Shown piece by piece: positions 49,919 to 59,336 of a DNA stretch of 64,000 bases (its first letter is position 1; every line of letters begins with the position of its first letter). Origin of the DNA: an uncultured Armatimonadota bacterium (GTDB taxonomy: Bacteria > Armatimonadota > Fimbriimonadia > Fimbriimonadales > Fimbriimonadaceae); contig CAIUHP010000100.1 in the NCBI GenBank assembly GCA_903899015.1, positions 1 to 64,000 on the forward strand, in the 5' to 3' direction. Under the pieces are notes generated by a model, which saw only the letters and a list, made by a program, of their open reading frames with translations, did not search any database and was not told the origin of the DNA. The position numbers and the translations under genes are program-made.

Positions 49919-50959
49919 CTATTCGCCGATCCGATGAAGTTCGCTAAGCGATTCACCAAGGATCAATCGCTTGCAAGCCTCACCTAACAGCGGCGCAATT
50001 GGAATAATCTTCAGCTTGCCTTGTGAGTGCTCAACTTTGTCCATGATCGGAATCGAGTCCGTCACGACAAATTCATCTACCGGCGAGTCGACAAGTTTGT
50101 CCATCAACTCTTTAGTCGTGAGCTTTTGATCTGACAAAACGCCGTGAACGGCGAGCATGCGAACCGTTGCAGCGCCTTCTCTTTTCAGAATGGCCGCGTC
50201 TTTCAGCACCGTGTTTCCAGTGAGAATCTCGTCGTCAACTAGGAAACAGTGCTTACCTTTCACGTTGCCCATGACAACCTTAACCGTGGGTGACTCAGAA
50301 TGGTCCACCCGCGACTTATAGATGTACGCCGGTTCGATACCGAGCGACGAGGGAACTTCTTCAAACCGTTTTGCGGCGCTCGAATCGGCGAACACGACCA
50401 CGCAATCTTCCGGCTTGTGGTTGGAGATGTATTCCTTTCGTAAATACTCGACCAACATCGGCAAGCCAGGGACCTCATCTGCGGTCGGGACGAAGTACTG
50501 CTTAATGTGGGGATCGTGAGGCTCAAGCAAGAGCACTCGTCGAACATTCAAAACCTTGTTCAGGATCTCAGGCAGTCGCTGACCCATAACCGAAATTCGG
50601 GGACGATTTTTACGATCCGACCGGCTATAGGGCATGTAAGGGAAAACAACAAAAGTCTGCCGTGGGTGAGCGTTATTGATCGCGTCCAAGAGGGCAAGCA
50701 ACTCAACAATGTGGTCGCTTACAGGGGGCGTCTGAGTGTGAAGCACTACAACGATGTGGTCGCGAACGTTGTCAACCTGGACCTCCATATTCTGGTTGGA
50801 GAAGGTACTAACGCTGTGCTTGCCCGATTCTACGGTGTAGTAATGAGCTTCACTAGCCAACCGCTCACGTAACTCGACCTCAACCTGTTCGCGCATGCTT
50901 TCCATGCCGGTTGTGGCAAATACTTTGACGATCGCTCGGCCATTCGACTTTGAACTCAC
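49919..50959 (-). CDS. prs: Ribose-phosphate pyrophosphokinase
   Basis: The enzyme makes PRPP from ribose-5-phosphate and ATP for nucleotide and amino-acid synthesis. The 346-residue protein has the two-domain PRT fold: FVVFPYMPYSRSDRKNRP (catalytic flap region), VLLLEPHDPHIKQYF and VVVFADSSAAKR. The PRPP-binding loop reads VDDEILTGNT where most enzymes have VDD-x-x-D/S-TGGT, a divergent form. The frame is open to 50989; a GTG at 50959 lies seven bases after TACAAT and I chose it. Confidence 0.85.
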   Translation of the reverse strand: MSSKSNGRAIVKVFATTGMESMREQVEVELRERLASEAHYYTVESGKHSVSTFSNQNMEVQVDNVRDHIVVVLHTQTPPVSDHIVELLALLDAINNAHPRQTFVVFPYMPYSRSDRKNRPRISVMGQRLPEILNKVLNVRRVLLLEPHDPHIKQYFVPTADEVPGLPMLVEYLRKEYISNHKPEDCVVVFADSSAAKRFEEVPSSLGIEPAYIYKSRVDHSESPTVKVVMGNVKGKHCFLVDDEILTGNTVLKDAAILKREGAATVRMLAVHGVLSDQKLTTKELMDKLVDSPVDEFVVTDSIPIMDKVEHSQGKLKIIPIAPLLGEACKRLILGESLSELHRIGE

Positions 50960-50966
50960 TCGGAAG

Positions 50967-50972
50967 ATTGTA
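50967..50972 (-). promoter_or_regulatory. -10 box of a leaderless promoter
   Basis: The minus strand reads TACAAT, seven bases (CTTCCGA), then the GTG start of prs. The box helped decide the start. Confidence 0.4.
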
Positions 50973-51116
50973 CAGTCGAATGGACCCAATTTGCCGGGGA
51001 GTTAGCGGGTAATGCTATGTAAAGAGAAGATTAAAGGAATTTCCTCCAAGAACTTCTCTTCACATCGATGGACGCCGGGCAATTCGCAACCAAATTTAGT
51101 TTACGTAACTGACCAG

Positions 51117-53303
51117 TTAATGCTTGGGATCGCCGTATAGGACACCTCGCCCATTCATTCCGATGTAAACCCGACCGTAAATGCGTGGGTCTCCAATAAT
51201 GTGGTCCATCGTTCCAAAACCGTGTGCTGCATCCGTAATGCAAATCCATGATTTGCCCTCGTCATCAGAACGAAAGGCCCCTTCTACTCCGTTCACCCCT
51301 CCAATGAGGAAAATCGAAGGATAGTTACGTCCTGGTGCGGCCTTTCCAAACCCAAAAGTGCTTACTAACGAGGTTGTCGCAAGCGCGTTGGGTGCCTCTG
51401 GACCCACTTTCATGCCGTCGAATCGAAACAGGTGGTTACTAACCGCAAGCCAGCACGCCCCATTCATTCCTGGGACTGTGCGAAGCACGGCCGTTCCTGC
51501 CGGCAACGCGACTTCCACTTTTTCGAAAGACTTTCCGCCATTGGTGCTTCGATAAAAACTCCCCTCGTTGCCAAGGTGACCGAATCCAAAGAACAAGTTC
51601 GGATCAACCCGATCGGCGACCACCATCAGTTCCTGGGGACCTCCCTCGCAAAGAGTCCAAGTCGAGCCAAAATCTCTTGAGTAGTACGCACGCTGCCGAG
51701 ATGGCGTCCATACGATTGTTCTCCCTTCGGCAGAAATTGCAACGTGTCCACTTCCCCGATTGGCGGGTGGCTCCGATTCAAAAGGTTGCCAGGTCTTTCC
51801 ACCGTCGGTCGAGAATCCTCCGTGACGAATTCCGTTTCCGGCGCGTCCTACCCGGACCATCACGTCAGGATTTAGTTCGGCGAAATCAACGCTGTCCGTG
51901 TTATTGAAGAGTGGGTTAGACTGCATCCCCTCTCTCGGAGCGACTTTGAAATTATCGTGACGAAAGCCTCCGATGTCTCCAAGCGCACTGTAAATATGCG
52001 CACCTTTCGGTGGCGACATAAGATCGATCACCGCCGTTTCTTCAAGCCCTTGTGCTCGTACCGTCCAATGAGTCGGCTTTCCTGACAGGCCAGGCGTGGC
52101 ATCGTCGGTTCCCCAAATAGTGGCTCCAGTGCCAAAGAGAATGCGACTTGGTTGAAACGGATCGATTTGCACTGTTCCCATCCACCAGCCAAACTTAGGC
52201 GCTTTTTGGCCCCAGTTCAAAAAGGGAGATCCCGAGCTATCCATTTGGGCAGTGGATTTTAGCGATGTCCAGGCTGTGCCGTTATCTCGTGTGAGGAACA
52301 CATCGTCCCCATCTGCCCAGCGATCCAAGGTGGTCACCGCAAGCACGTTTGGCTGCTGGGGAACATTTGAAAGCCCGGCGTAACCAAAACCTTTCGAAGC
52401 AGTCGGCCGAACCGGGGTTATGTCAATCCATAGGGACTGCTTCGTATCGAACTTCCAGACCGCTCCATTCGAGACTCCGTTGGGGCCAGGTCCATTGCTG
52501 TACGTTAAGACAAGTTCGCCAGTAGGAGTCATGAGACCGTGGTGGGGGTAAACACCGGTAGGTTGGCCCGGAACGGTTTGCCAAGTGTCGCCACCATCTT
52601 TGCTCACGACTAAGCCGGCTCGGGTTGATGCAACTGCGGCATAGATGGTTGTCGATCCCTTCCCTTTGGTCCCAGTCGAAGGATCGAACACTTCGAAACT
52701 AACTCCGATTCGGTTGTTGACGCCTTCCGTGGAGAGTCCGTCGACTTTATTCCAAGTGGCTCCATAATCGCCGCTACGCCAGAGACCATCGGTCCTCGAT
52801 CCATAGAGAAGGTGACTACCATTATTAGGATCGACAGCGATGCGCTCTCCGATCGAGCGGCCGTCTTCGTTTCCGCCCATTTTGAAGGGCATATCCGTCC
52901 GCTTAAAAGTTCGTCCCTGATCGGTCGAACGAAGGATTGCTCCGTTACTTGCGAAACTTCCTAGGTAAGTCCCACAAGCTAGGTAGAGCCGCTTGGGATC
53001 GCCTGGATCTAGCCCAATGCTCTCGACTCCGTACAGGTTCCAATCGGGTCGTTGAATCCAATCCATCAACGGGATCCAATGGTGGTTGTGGGGGTTCCAC
53101 CGGTATGCCCCGCCAATGTCCGTACGGGCGTAGACCAAATCCTTCTCAGCAGGATGATAAAGGATTCCACTGACGAAGCCACCGCCAACGATTGTGACGT
53201 TGTCCCATTGATACGACTGATGCTCTACTTGAGCTTGGACAGAAACACCCCCAAGCATCAAACCGGTCAATCCTAGAAAAGTCGCCGTAACAATGATCTT
53301 CAA
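51117..53303 (-). CDS. Secreted GH74 xyloglucanase
   Basis: This 728-residue extracellular enzyme is built from two seven-bladed beta-propellers. The N-terminal GGGFVSGILYHPAEKDL, VYARTDIGGAYRWN (with a conserved Asp of the GH74 active site) and NLYGVESIGLDPGDPKRLY are close to family 74 xyloglucan-specific endo-glucanases and oligoxyloglucan hydrolases. BNR-like Asp-box repeats (SxDxGxTW) recur throughout. A signal peptide (IIVTATFLGLTGLMLGGVSVQA) follows a TTG start with GGAGGAG seven bases upstream. It is divergent from a GH13 gene. Confidence 0.9.
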   Translation of the reverse strand: MKIIVTATFLGLTGLMLGGVSVQAQVEHQSYQWDNVTIVGGGFVSGILYHPAEKDLVYARTDIGGAYRWNPHNHHWIPLMDWIQRPDWNLYGVESIGLDPGDPKRLYLACGTYLGSFASNGAILRSTDQGRTFKRTDMPFKMGGNEDGRSIGERIAVDPNNGSHLLYGSRTDGLWRSGDYGATWNKVDGLSTEGVNNRIGVSFEVFDPSTGTKGKGSTTIYAAVASTRAGLVVSKDGGDTWQTVPGQPTGVYPHHGLMTPTGELVLTYSNGPGPNGVSNGAVWKFDTKQSLWIDITPVRPTASKGFGYAGLSNVPQQPNVLAVTTLDRWADGDDVFLTRDNGTAWTSLKSTAQMDSSGSPFLNWGQKAPKFGWWMGTVQIDPFQPSRILFGTGATIWGTDDATPGLSGKPTHWTVRAQGLEETAVIDLMSPPKGAHIYSALGDIGGFRHDNFKVAPREGMQSNPLFNNTDSVDFAELNPDVMVRVGRAGNGIRHGGFSTDGGKTWQPFESEPPANRGSGHVAISAEGRTIVWTPSRQRAYYSRDFGSTWTLCEGGPQELMVVADRVDPNLFFGFGHLGNEGSFYRSTNGGKSFEKVEVALPAGTAVLRTVPGMNGACWLAVSNHLFRFDGMKVGPEAPNALATTSLVSTFGFGKAAPGRNYPSIFLIGGVNGVEGAFRSDDEGKSWICITDAAHGFGTMDHIIGDPRIYGRVYIGMNGRGVLYGDPKH

Positions 53304-53450
53304 CAGTTAGCTCCTCCGTGAACTTCGCCATCCCAAACAAACGGTGTTTAAGATGATGATTTACCGATATTATCTGCTGAAAACGCACGTTATCATCCAA
53401 TTCGGGACTATTGAGGCTTCAATTGCATGCGGTAAACCTCAAATTCGACG
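53304..53450. promoter_or_regulatory. Divergent promoter region of GH74 and GH13 genes
   Basis: The 147-bp space contains TGATTTACCGATATTATC (53357-53374), which resembles the palindrome in front of the GH31 alpha-xylosidase gene: 12 of the first 14 positions agree. It may be a binding site of a shared regulator; this is suggestive only. Confidence 0.35.
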
Positions 53451-54974
53451 ATGCTTACCCGCTTGCTTTGCCTAACCTCGGTCGCATTGGCCTCTGTTGC
53501 TTGTGCGGCATCAACTACTCAGGCTCACCCTCTGGAAAGTGAAATCGTCTACCAAATCTTTCCCCGAAGCTATCGCGATAGCAACGGAGACCGTAACGGG
53601 GATTTCAACGGAATCATTAAGAAATTGCCCTATCTCAAACGGATGGGCATCACATCCATACTGATCAATCCCATATTTAAGGCCCGGGAGTACCACAACT
53701 ATTTCGCGGACAATTTTTTCAATGTCGACCCGGCATTCGGCTCAAACTCGGACTTCTTCCGCTTCATTCAAACCGCGCATAGCCTAAGGCTAAAGGTCAT
53801 CCTCGACATGGAAATTCAATATGTCGCAGACAAGCACCCGTGGCTGGCGGCCACATTGAAAGATCCTCAATCTTCCCTTGCAAGAAATCTTTGGACCAAA
53901 GGGTCGGCCTTCTACGATTTGAATCTTAATTGGTGGGGTGGCGCGAAAATCAAAGTCGCCGCCATCAACCCCGACTCGCCAGCAGTTCTCGAGTGGGCCA
54001 AAAGCATTTTTCGTTTTTGGGCTGCGCCAAACGGACATCCTCAACACGGAGTCGATGGCTTCCGAATCGATCACATGATGGACGACTTGGACAATCTTCA
54101 TGTCAAAACTCGTATGCTGTCCAAGTTTTGGCTCCCCATCGAGCAAGAAATCCGGGGCATCAAACCGACTGTTTTTTTCTTGGCCGAACAATCAGATTGG
54201 GGGACTGGATCAGATCATTTCAAGAAAGCGAACGTCGACGCTGTCTATGGATTTCCGCTCTACTTCGCCATCAAATCACTCCAAAAAGAAAAGATTACTC
54301 GGGTGATCGAAACCTCAGTAAAGGTTTGGGAGCCGAGGACAACTCAATTCAACTTCATCGAAAACCATGATGTTTCGCGATTCGCAAGTATCGTGAAGAA
54401 CGACTCCCGATTGCTTCGGCTAGGAGCGGTCTTGAATTTGACGCTCAAAGGTACGCCACTCATCTATTACGGTCAAGAGCTAGGCATGAAGGGTGTCCAA
54501 GGTAAATGGAATAGCGACGCCAATGACATTCCCGTCCGATTGGCATACCGCTGGAACCGGAAGATAAATGCCCCGGGAACGGCCAATTTTTATCGTGGCA
54601 CGGGTCCATGGGACAACCGCGAATTTGAAAGCGACAACGACGGCATTTCGGTAGAAGAGGAAGATAATCGTCCTGATTCGCTCCTCAATTTCTACCGCCG
54701 CCTTATTAAGCTTCGCCAAAGAAGTCCCGCATTGGCAATCGGAACGGAAGAGGTGGTGCCGACCACCAATTCTTCCATTCTCATCATCAAGCGGGCTTGG
54801 GGCAAGTTCCAGACATTGATCATCGTCAACCTATCCGCCCAATCTCAAACGGTTTCCATTCCTACCCGCCACTTCACGCGAAACTTGATGACCGGGCATG
54901 CTCTCAAAACCAAAATGCTTCGCCTCTCGAGCTATGGATTCAAACTTTTAGGAGTCACAACTCCTGACCGATAG
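53451..54974 (+). CDS. Secreted GH13 alpha-amylase family enzyme
   Basis: This 507-residue exported enzyme has a lipoprotein-like signal (LTSVALASVACA). It has the GH13 TIM barrel with YQIFPRSYRDSNGD, the nucleophile Asp in GFRIDHMMDD (near 200), the acid/base Glu in FFLAEQSDW (near 245) and FIENHDVSRF with the transition-state Asp. The first conserved region, normally DxVxNH, reads DMEIQY and lacks the His. It should act on starch-like alpha-glucans, as hydrolase or transglycosylase. It shares its promoter region with GH74. Confidence 0.87.
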   Translation: MLTRLLCLTSVALASVACAASTTQAHPLESEIVYQIFPRSYRDSNGDRNGDFNGIIKKLPYLKRMGITSILINPIFKAREYHNYFADNFFNVDPAFGSNSDFFRFIQTAHSLRLKVILDMEIQYVADKHPWLAATLKDPQSSLARNLWTKGSAFYDLNLNWWGGAKIKVAAINPDSPAVLEWAKSIFRFWAAPNGHPQHGVDGFRIDHMMDDLDNLHVKTRMLSKFWLPIEQEIRGIKPTVFFLAEQSDWGTGSDHFKKANVDAVYGFPLYFAIKSLQKEKITRVIETSVKVWEPRTTQFNFIENHDVSRFASIVKNDSRLLRLGAVLNLTLKGTPLIYYGQELGMKGVQGKWNSDANDIPVRLAYRWNRKINAPGTANFYRGTGPWDNREFESDNDGISVEEEDNRPDSLLNFYRRLIKLRQRSPALAIGTEEVVPTTNSSILIIKRAWGKFQTLIIVNLSAQSQTVSIPTRHFTRNLMTGHALKTKMLRLSSYGFKLLGVTTPDR

Positions 54975-55021
54975 CTCAGGTGTGCGATCCCAATCCCGAC
55001 TTCGTTAGGGGATCGTAACGA

Positions 55022-55183
55022 TTACCAGCGCTGTCGCTTGAGCCATAGCGTGCAGACGCTCTCTTCGGTCTCCGTCGTACAGACCAGTTCCCAGCCTTCG
55101 GCTCCTAAACCGTTGAGCGTCGCCTCGATATCCTCATACTCTTCGCCGGCAACGTCCATCACACGATATTCCCACTTCGTCAT
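55022..55183 (-). CDS. DUF4177-like 53-residue protein
   Basis: A complete small frame encodes MTKWEYRVMDV at the start and GLGAEGWELV in the middle, ending TLWLKRQRW. The WEY and EGWELV patterns are the hallmark of DUF4177, a short family of unknown function. It is too short for routine ORF lists, and starts at an ATG at 55183. It lies in the gap between the amylase gene and the envelope operon. Confidence 0.75.
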   Translation of the reverse strand: MTKWEYRVMDVAGEEYEDIEATLNGLGAEGWELVCTTETEESVCTLWLKRQRW

Positions 55184-55283
55184 GCCTTATAATGGCCTCA
55201 ATGGCTGATTCATTGGGATGTCATCAATGCAGTTTTTGTAGCGAAAATCATCCCAGGTGCGTAATCCATTGACGAGAATCCGA

Positions 55284-55832
55284 ATGAGCAGTAACGAAGT
55301 TCAGGCAGCCCATGAGGCAATTGATCGAGGCGACATTGATGGTGCACTCCACCACATAAACAATCTCTCGATTGCTGGCCACGCACGAGAAGTCGATGAA
55401 CTTCAGCGTAGAATCTGGCAACTCAATCAGAGGGCTCGCCAGAGAAACCTCAACCTTCAAGTTTACGCATTTGCGACCGGCGTGCTTGGATATGCGTTGC
55501 TCTCAACTCAATCTCCCGCTGCCTGGGGACCTGCGGTTTGGGGAGTGATTGCCCTTGTCGCCATACCGGTTATGGTTGGCATCTTTGCCGGAAACAGCCT
55601 CATTGGAATCGAGAAATCCAAACGGTTTTGGAGGTCATTCTTCATTGCCGGTGGCTGCATCGGTCTTTACACATTGATCGGCATGGCGCTTTCAAGGTCG
55701 AAGATGGAGTCAGCCGATAAGTCGATGGACGTTGTCATTTTCCTTGCCGTGATGTTGGTTCACAGCTTGGTAGCAGGTGTAGTTGCCGGATTCACTGGCA
55801 CCTTGATCCAGATTAAGGCGAGAGCAATTTGA
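55284..55832 (+). CDS. Multi-pass membrane protein of unknown function
   Basis: This 182-residue protein has a soluble N-terminal helical part (AAHEAIDRGDIDGALHHINNL) and four predicted membrane helices (about 58-74, 84-108, 112-138 and 150-178). I see no catalytic motif. The frame opens at 55257, but the ATG at 55284 is more likely. The stop overlaps the start of the next gene by four bases (55829-55832), so the two are translationally coupled. It probably forms a membrane complex with the downstream fusion protein. Confidence 0.7.
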   Translation: MSSNEVQAAHEAIDRGDIDGALHHINNLSIAGHAREVDELQRRIWQLNQRARQRNLNLQVYAFATGVLGYALLSTQSPAAWGPAVWGVIALVAIPVMVGIFAGNSLIGIEKSKRFWRSFFIAGGCIGLYTLIGMALSRSKMESADKSMDVVIFLAVMLVHSLVAGVVAGFTGTLIQIKARAI

Positions 55833-58144
55833 ATATTTATTGGCACAAAGTTGGCGATGATGCCAAAGTACTGTACATCGACGGAAATCTTCAATTTGAT
55901 TCACGCGACGAAGCCGTCTACCACGAGAGCCTTGCATTACCCGCTCTCTGTTTAGCGGACAAACCTCAGTCGGTATTAATTTGCGGCGGTGGAGATGGGC
56001 TCGCCCTTCGAGAAGTTCTCCGGTTCCCTGGCATCACGGATGTCACGCTTATCGATTGCTCCCCCGAAGTTCTTGATCTGGCAAGATCGGAATTCGCCGA
56101 ACTGAATGCCCATTCACTAGAAGATTCACGGGTTAAAGTGGTGGTCGCGGATGCCCTTGAATATCCGTTTGAGTCGTCACGATTTGACGCGATCATCTGC
56201 GACTTTACATTTCCAACAACCCAGGAGAGTGCCCAAGGTTTCACCGTCGAATGGTATCAAAAACTGAAGCATGCCCTTCGTCCCGGTGGCATGATCGCCA
56301 TTAACTCGGTTTCCCCTCAGAACACTCCCGCAGCATTTGCTTGCATTGTGGCCACCGTCAAGGCTTCTGGCCTCTTTACTCTGCCCTACCGAGTGTGTAT
56401 TCCCTCCTTCCGAGATCATGGCTTTGGAGCCTGGGGATTCATATTGGCGTCTCAGTCTCAACTCACGATCAAGCGATTGCAAGCGATCCAATGCCCTGTT
56501 CCGACGCGGCAAGTCGCTCTTGGTAGTCTCGAAAAGGGAGCCCATTTCTCAGATAAGGACCGGGCTGGTTTTCACTTTGCGCCGGTCAATCGAAGAGAGA
56601 ATCCGGTGCTTCAAAGGCTCCTTCTCGACCCAGAAATTCCCGGTCGAGATGCCAAGGTGATTCCTCCTCCCGAGTTTCCCCACCTCATCGATCATCTTGA
56701 GGTCAACCACCCTTACCACTCTCGCGCGATGATTGAGACGCTTGCGGAACAAATTGCCGGCTCACTCAAGCATATTGATCTGCACAAGCTAGTGGTCGAA
56801 TTATCCAAGCGAGCCAAGCTCCTACCTCAACGCATTCTTGAGGAGTTGGAAATCCTACGGTCCTACTTGGCGAGCACGGTGCTTGATTTGGAAATCTGGG
56901 GCAAATGGGCTGCACGGTTGTTTGCGACGGTACTGATCGTCATGACCATCGCAAATTCGATTTCACCGGATCCAGCTTTTGCTAAGGGGCATGCTGGGTT
57001 AGGACATTCCAGTTTCTCTCGGGGATTCTCTGAGCATGAATCGTTTGGAGGTGGCGTGTCCACTCGAGTTTCTGCTCCAATTTCAAGTCAAGGATTTCGA
57101 TCCACTTATGGCTATGATCCTGTTGATATTTACGGATATCACTACACACCGCGCGTTTATATCTATAACGATTACAGCGGCTATGGTGGGGGCGGCGGAT
57201 ATAGTGGGGCCGGGGGAAGCCGAGGAACTCAGCCAACCAATGGCCACCAACCGCACCAAACTATGGGCCACAAGCCTTTGTTTGTCCTTGATGACGATTT
57301 AGTGGCGATGGATAACGGGGACTTTGTCGTCTCCCTTTCCGAAAATGCGATCCTAGTAGTGAGCCAAGGCGCCGTGAACCTCGTGGATGTTAAGACCGGA
57401 AAGAACCTCGTTCCCGTCTTTGCCGAGCCCAAGCTTTTCAGTGAAATCAGAGCCGAAGTGTCGAGTCAAGCGGGTGACTTAGATCACGAAGTTGCCGTTC
57501 GACGAGATTGGCTATCTTGGGCTGGTTGGACTTCGGAATTCTTCGGCACTGTGAAAGCGGACAACGCGGAATATCTCAACTTACAAGACCTAAAACGCCG
57601 ACTAGGAGGAGCAGTCAAAAAGTTAGGCACGAGTTCAGAATCAAATGTCATCAACCTGGAAGATGGAGCAATAGAACTTTTCGTCGGATGTCATATCCTG
57701 TCTGACAACCGAATCGCTCTTTACGGTCCAGGCGGAAAGGTAAGTACAAGCGACGGTACCTCCATGGTGCTGCCGTCAGGTCACAAGATTTCAATTGATC
57801 CCGATCTCAAAGCGGCTCTGGTCTCTGTGATGAAGAAGATGATTAAGGAATCAGATCAAGACATCGCATCTGACCAAACGGACCTTCAATCTCTTCAAGC
57901 TGAACAGTCGTCAACCGAGAATGACCTTCGCGAATACCAAAACATTCAAGTGCAGAATAGCTATGATCCAGGTTATGAAGTTGACTACGGAACTGACTCA
58001 ATTCCTGTAGAACAAGCGATTCAACAAACTCAAGCCGATCTCGCGTCGATCATCCAAGAGCAACGGCAACTTCAGCAAAGCATTGCAGCGAACCAGGAGC
58101 ATCGCTCCCGTTTTGCGTCCGCACTTGAATCCTGGAGTAGCTAG
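55829..58144 (+). CDS. Spermidine-synthase-like enzyme fused to membrane anchor, Gly-rich region and coiled coil
   Basis: This 771-residue protein is an unusual fusion. Residues 1-240 are a polyamine-aminopropyltransferase-like domain: AKVLYIDGNLQ, EAVYHESLALPAL, ICGGGDGLALRE (nucleotide-binding), VVADALEYPF and DAIICDFTFP where the catalytic Asp is expected, though the usual D-x-x-D/SDP loop is altered. After a helical linker, residues 357-377 form a membrane helix ending in AFA, then a low-complexity Gly/Tyr/Ser region (452-465 nearly all Gly), a folded part (480-670), and a Gln-rich coiled coil (671-771). The start is a TTG overlapping the upstream stop. Confidence 0.8.
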   Translation: MNIYWHKVGDDAKVLYIDGNLQFDSRDEAVYHESLALPALCLADKPQSVLICGGGDGLALREVLRFPGITDVTLIDCSPEVLDLARSEFAELNAHSLEDSRVKVVVADALEYPFESSRFDAIICDFTFPTTQESAQGFTVEWYQKLKHALRPGGMIAINSVSPQNTPAAFACIVATVKASGLFTLPYRVCIPSFRDHGFGAWGFILASQSQLTIKRLQAIQCPVPTRQVALGSLEKGAHFSDKDRAGFHFAPVNRRENPVLQRLLLDPEIPGRDAKVIPPPEFPHLIDHLEVNHPYHSRAMIETLAEQIAGSLKHIDLHKLVVELSKRAKLLPQRILEELEILRSYLASTVLDLEIWGKWAARLFATVLIVMTIANSISPDPAFAKGHAGLGHSSFSRGFSEHESFGGGVSTRVSAPISSQGFRSTYGYDPVDIYGYHYTPRVYIYNDYSGYGGGGGYSGAGGSRGTQPTNGHQPHQTMGHKPLFVLDDDLVAMDNGDFVVSLSENAILVVSQGAVNLVDVKTGKNLVPVFAEPKLFSEIRAEVSSQAGDLDHEVAVRRDWLSWAGWTSEFFGTVKADNAEYLNLQDLKRRLGGAVKKLGTSSESNVINLEDGAIELFVGCHILSDNRIALYGPGGKVSTSDGTSMVLPSGHKISIDPDLKAALVSVMKKMIKESDQDIASDQTDLQSLQAEQSSTENDLREYQNIQVQNSYDPGYEVDYGTDSIPVEQAIQQTQADLASIIQEQRQLQQSIAANQEHRSRFASALESWSS

Positions 58145-58145
58145 A

Positions 58146-59153
58146 TTGAACGTCGCTTGGCGACCCGAAAGGATTGGCGAGGTCGAGGAGTCTGATCTTC
58201 TTGCTGGACTTAATTCAGCTTCGGGATTCATGCAGTCCTCATTCTGGTCCGAATTCAAACGGCGAGAAGGGCATGAAGTTGAAAGGGTCGTCTGTGAAAA
58301 AGGCGATAGCCGAGTTGGATCAGCCGTCTTGTTGAGCTACCCACAGTCAGCTGGCGCAAGCTTTGTCCTTTGTCCGGAGGGGCCAGTCTTGCCCTGGCAC
58401 GATCAACAAATGTGCCGCACTGCATTGAGAAGCCTCGTGACTCACGTAAACGCTAAACCGAACGTACTTGGCCTTCGGATAGAGCCTCACCTCCCCACCC
58501 CTTTACCGAGCCTCCTTCGAAATTGGTCCAACGCTCCCACGGACCTTACTCCTGCTGACACGTTAATCTTGGATTTGACGCTAACGGACGAGCAAATCCT
58601 AACTCAATCTCATCCCAAGTGCCGGTACAACCTCAAGGTCGCGGAGCGCCACGGTGTCGTCGTGACTCGCCATACCGGGATGGAATTGGCTCACGCATTT
58701 TACGGTTTGCTGCTGGAAACGTCGAACCGAACGGGGTTTTTCGTCGAACCATTCGGTTTCTTCTTAAATCTGCTCTCAACCCTGCTCGAACGGCAGGCTG
58801 GAGAGCTTTACGTCTCTCGCCATGACGGCGAAATTCTGGCCGCAATTCTTGTCGTTCGTTTTGGTCGACGCGCGACCTACCTGTACGGTGGGTCCAGTTC
58901 AAAGAATCGCCATGTGATGCCGGTCTACCCCCTTCATCTTGCGGCAATCCAAGGTAGCCGCGAACATGGTTGTGTTGAATACGATTTCTATGGCATCGAC
59001 GCAACCGAGCGGCGCGACCACCTTTATGCGGGAATCACTCGATTCAAGAAGCAATGGGGAGGTCAAGTTCAGCGTCGCATTGGTGCGCGCGATTATGTCT
59101 TTTACGACCGTCTAGCCGACCTTGTAGTTGAGAGACTAGGGGACTTCCCATAG
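58146..59153 (+). CDS. FemAB-like aminoacyl transferase (GNAT fold)
   Basis: This 335-residue cytosolic protein resembles the FemA/FemB/FmhX family, which attaches amino acids from aminoacyl-tRNA to peptidoglycan precursors. FMQSSFWSEFKRREG near residue 30, PKCRYNLKVAERHGV (the family's core basic helix), YLYGGSSSKNR and YDFYGIDATERRDHLYAGITRFKKQWGG are typical. The frame opens at 58083 inside the previous gene; I chose the TTG at 58146, one base after its stop. It completes a three-gene operon with the membrane protein and the spermidine-synthase fusion. Confidence 0.8.
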   Translation: MNVAWRPERIGEVEESDLLAGLNSASGFMQSSFWSEFKRREGHEVERVVCEKGDSRVGSAVLLSYPQSAGASFVLCPEGPVLPWHDQQMCRTALRSLVTHVNAKPNVLGLRIEPHLPTPLPSLLRNWSNAPTDLTPADTLILDLTLTDEQILTQSHPKCRYNLKVAERHGVVVTRHTGMELAHAFYGLLLETSNRTGFFVEPFGFFLNLLSTLLERQAGELYVSRHDGEILAAILVVRFGRRATYLYGGSSSKNRHVMPVYPLHLAAIQGSREHGCVEYDFYGIDATERRDHLYAGITRFKKQWGGQVQRRIGARDYVFYDRLADLVVERLGDFP

Positions 59154-59336
59154 ACAACTATTTCTATCCACCCGTCGGAATATCAACGAACTTGAGACAT
59201 TCTAGTCGCTTGCGTAGGGTTAGTCCTTCGGTATTGAAGTTCAATCATTGAGCCATTGTGCTCCTCAACTCCTCGCGCTTCAGCAAGGGATGGTCCTTTA
59301 GCGAGTTTTCCCGCCTCTACAACCACCCCCTAAAGA
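59154..59336. other. Intergenic region
   Basis: No gene or signal is recognised. An antisense frame that begins here runs into the M13 peptidase gene and is not supported. Confidence 0.4.

Noticed and set aside
58083-58145. Earlier start of the FemAB-like gene
   Set aside because: It overlaps the coiled-coil end of the previous gene; the TTG at 58146 lies one base after the stop and fits the operon.
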